DNA of 64,000 bases, taken from contig NC_045139.1 in the NCBI RefSeq assembly GCF_008831285.2, positions 19,356,392 to 19,420,391 of the forward strand, given 5' to 3'. The DNA comes from Nymphaea colorata. Its lineage: Eukaryota; Streptophyta; Magnoliopsida; Nymphaeales; Nymphaeaceae. Both the position numbers and the translations under genes were made by a program. The notes below the pieces were generated by a model, which was not told where the DNA came from, made no database searches, and worked only from the letters and a program-made list of their open reading frames with translations. Below are positions 63,533-64,000 of the stretch, piece by piece (positions within the stretch are counted from its first letter, which is position 1; each line of letters opens with the position of its first letter).

Positions 63533-63957
63533 CAGGTTCATGACAAATAATTGAGTATTCAGCCCGTTATGGGCCGGGCTTAGACTGGTTATTTGACATT
63601 CACCAGGTACATGACAAGTAGTTGAGTATTCAGCTCGTGATGGGTCGCGCTTAGGCTTGTTATTTGACATTCACTGAGTACATGACAAGTAGTTGAGTAT
63701 TTAGTCCACGATGAGCCGGCCTTAAGCTGGTTATTTGACATTCGCCGAGTACATGACAAGTAGTTGAGTATTCAGCTCGTGATGCGCCGGGCTTAGGCTG
63801 GTTATTTGATATTCGCCAAGTACATGACAAGTAGTTGAGTATTCATCCCGTGATGGGCCGAGCTTGAGCTGGTTATTTAACATTCGTAGGGTAATAACAA
63901 GTAGTTGAGTACTATCTTGTGATGGGCCGGGCTTAAGCTGGTTATTTTTGACATTCA
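63533..63957. repeat. Minisatellite: six 71-bp tandem copies
   Basis: Unit starts are at 63533, 63604, 63675, 63746, 63817 and 63888, a constant 71-bp spacing. Each unit carries (A/G)TACATGACAAGTAGTTGAG, a GATGGGCCGGGCTTA variant and GGTTATTTGACATTC. The array nearly reaches the window edge. Units are diverged and non-coding. Confidence 0.95.
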
Positions 63958-64000
63958 GGTCAACTTGATAAAAAAATTTGCAGAGCTCAACTAGCCGAAT

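Noticed and set aside
63533-63957. CRISPR-like array
   Set aside because: The whole 71-bp unit repeats, without unique spacers, in a plant nuclear context.

Overview
The window is nuclear DNA from a flowering plant. The evidence is AT-rich intergenic DNA full of small DNA transposons, TA/TC microsatellites, spliced genes of plant-only families (a PRONE-domain ROPGEF, a plastid VKOR-thioredoxin fusion, a cytosolic alpha-amylase), an exact miR394 and a plant-type tRNA-Lys(UUU). The species or order cannot be fixed from sequence alone. It is not bacterial: no operons, CRISPR arrays or prophage were seen.

Layout, left to right. (1) 336-6004, minus: At1g01500-like membrane-tailed protein in two exons, separated by a 4.7 kb intron with a GC-AG boundary; two related hAT-like MITEs sit in that intron. 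(2) 6.3-12.2 kb: repeat-rich intergenic DNA. (3) 12268-17564, plus: seven-exon LTO1, a plastid-targeted VKOR fused to a thioredoxin-like domain, followed by a SINE-like insertion. (4) 20780-21830, plus: small three-exon SEC14/CRAL-TRIO-like protein. (5) 21.8-34.3 kb: repeat territory, including a 1.2 kb direct duplication, several hAT MITEs and a MITE packed with GAGCTCGAG motifs. (6) 34428-38640, plus: seven-exon ROPGEF. (7) 40884-40956, minus: tRNA-Lys(UUU). (8) 47480-47669, plus: MIR394 hairpin. (9) 51.07-51.76 kb: a near-palindrome of about 690 bp. (10) 54518-59672, minus: eleven-exon AMY2-type alpha-amylase. (11) 61-64 kb: intergenic DNA ending in a six-copy 71-bp tandem array.

The genes do not form one pathway. 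Their grouping is still informative: from memory of the Arabidopsis map, LTO1 next to the SEC14-like gene, and MIR394 next to AMY2, both match neighbouring Arabidopsis loci (At4g35760/At4g35750 and At1g76135/At1g76130). The At1g01500-like and ROPGEF genes may also be an old linkage (At1g01500/At1g01700). This suggests an ancestral angiosperm block that survives here in one piece.

All exon joins were worked out by eye from splice signals, reading-frame phase and remembered family sequences. No alignment or expression data were available.
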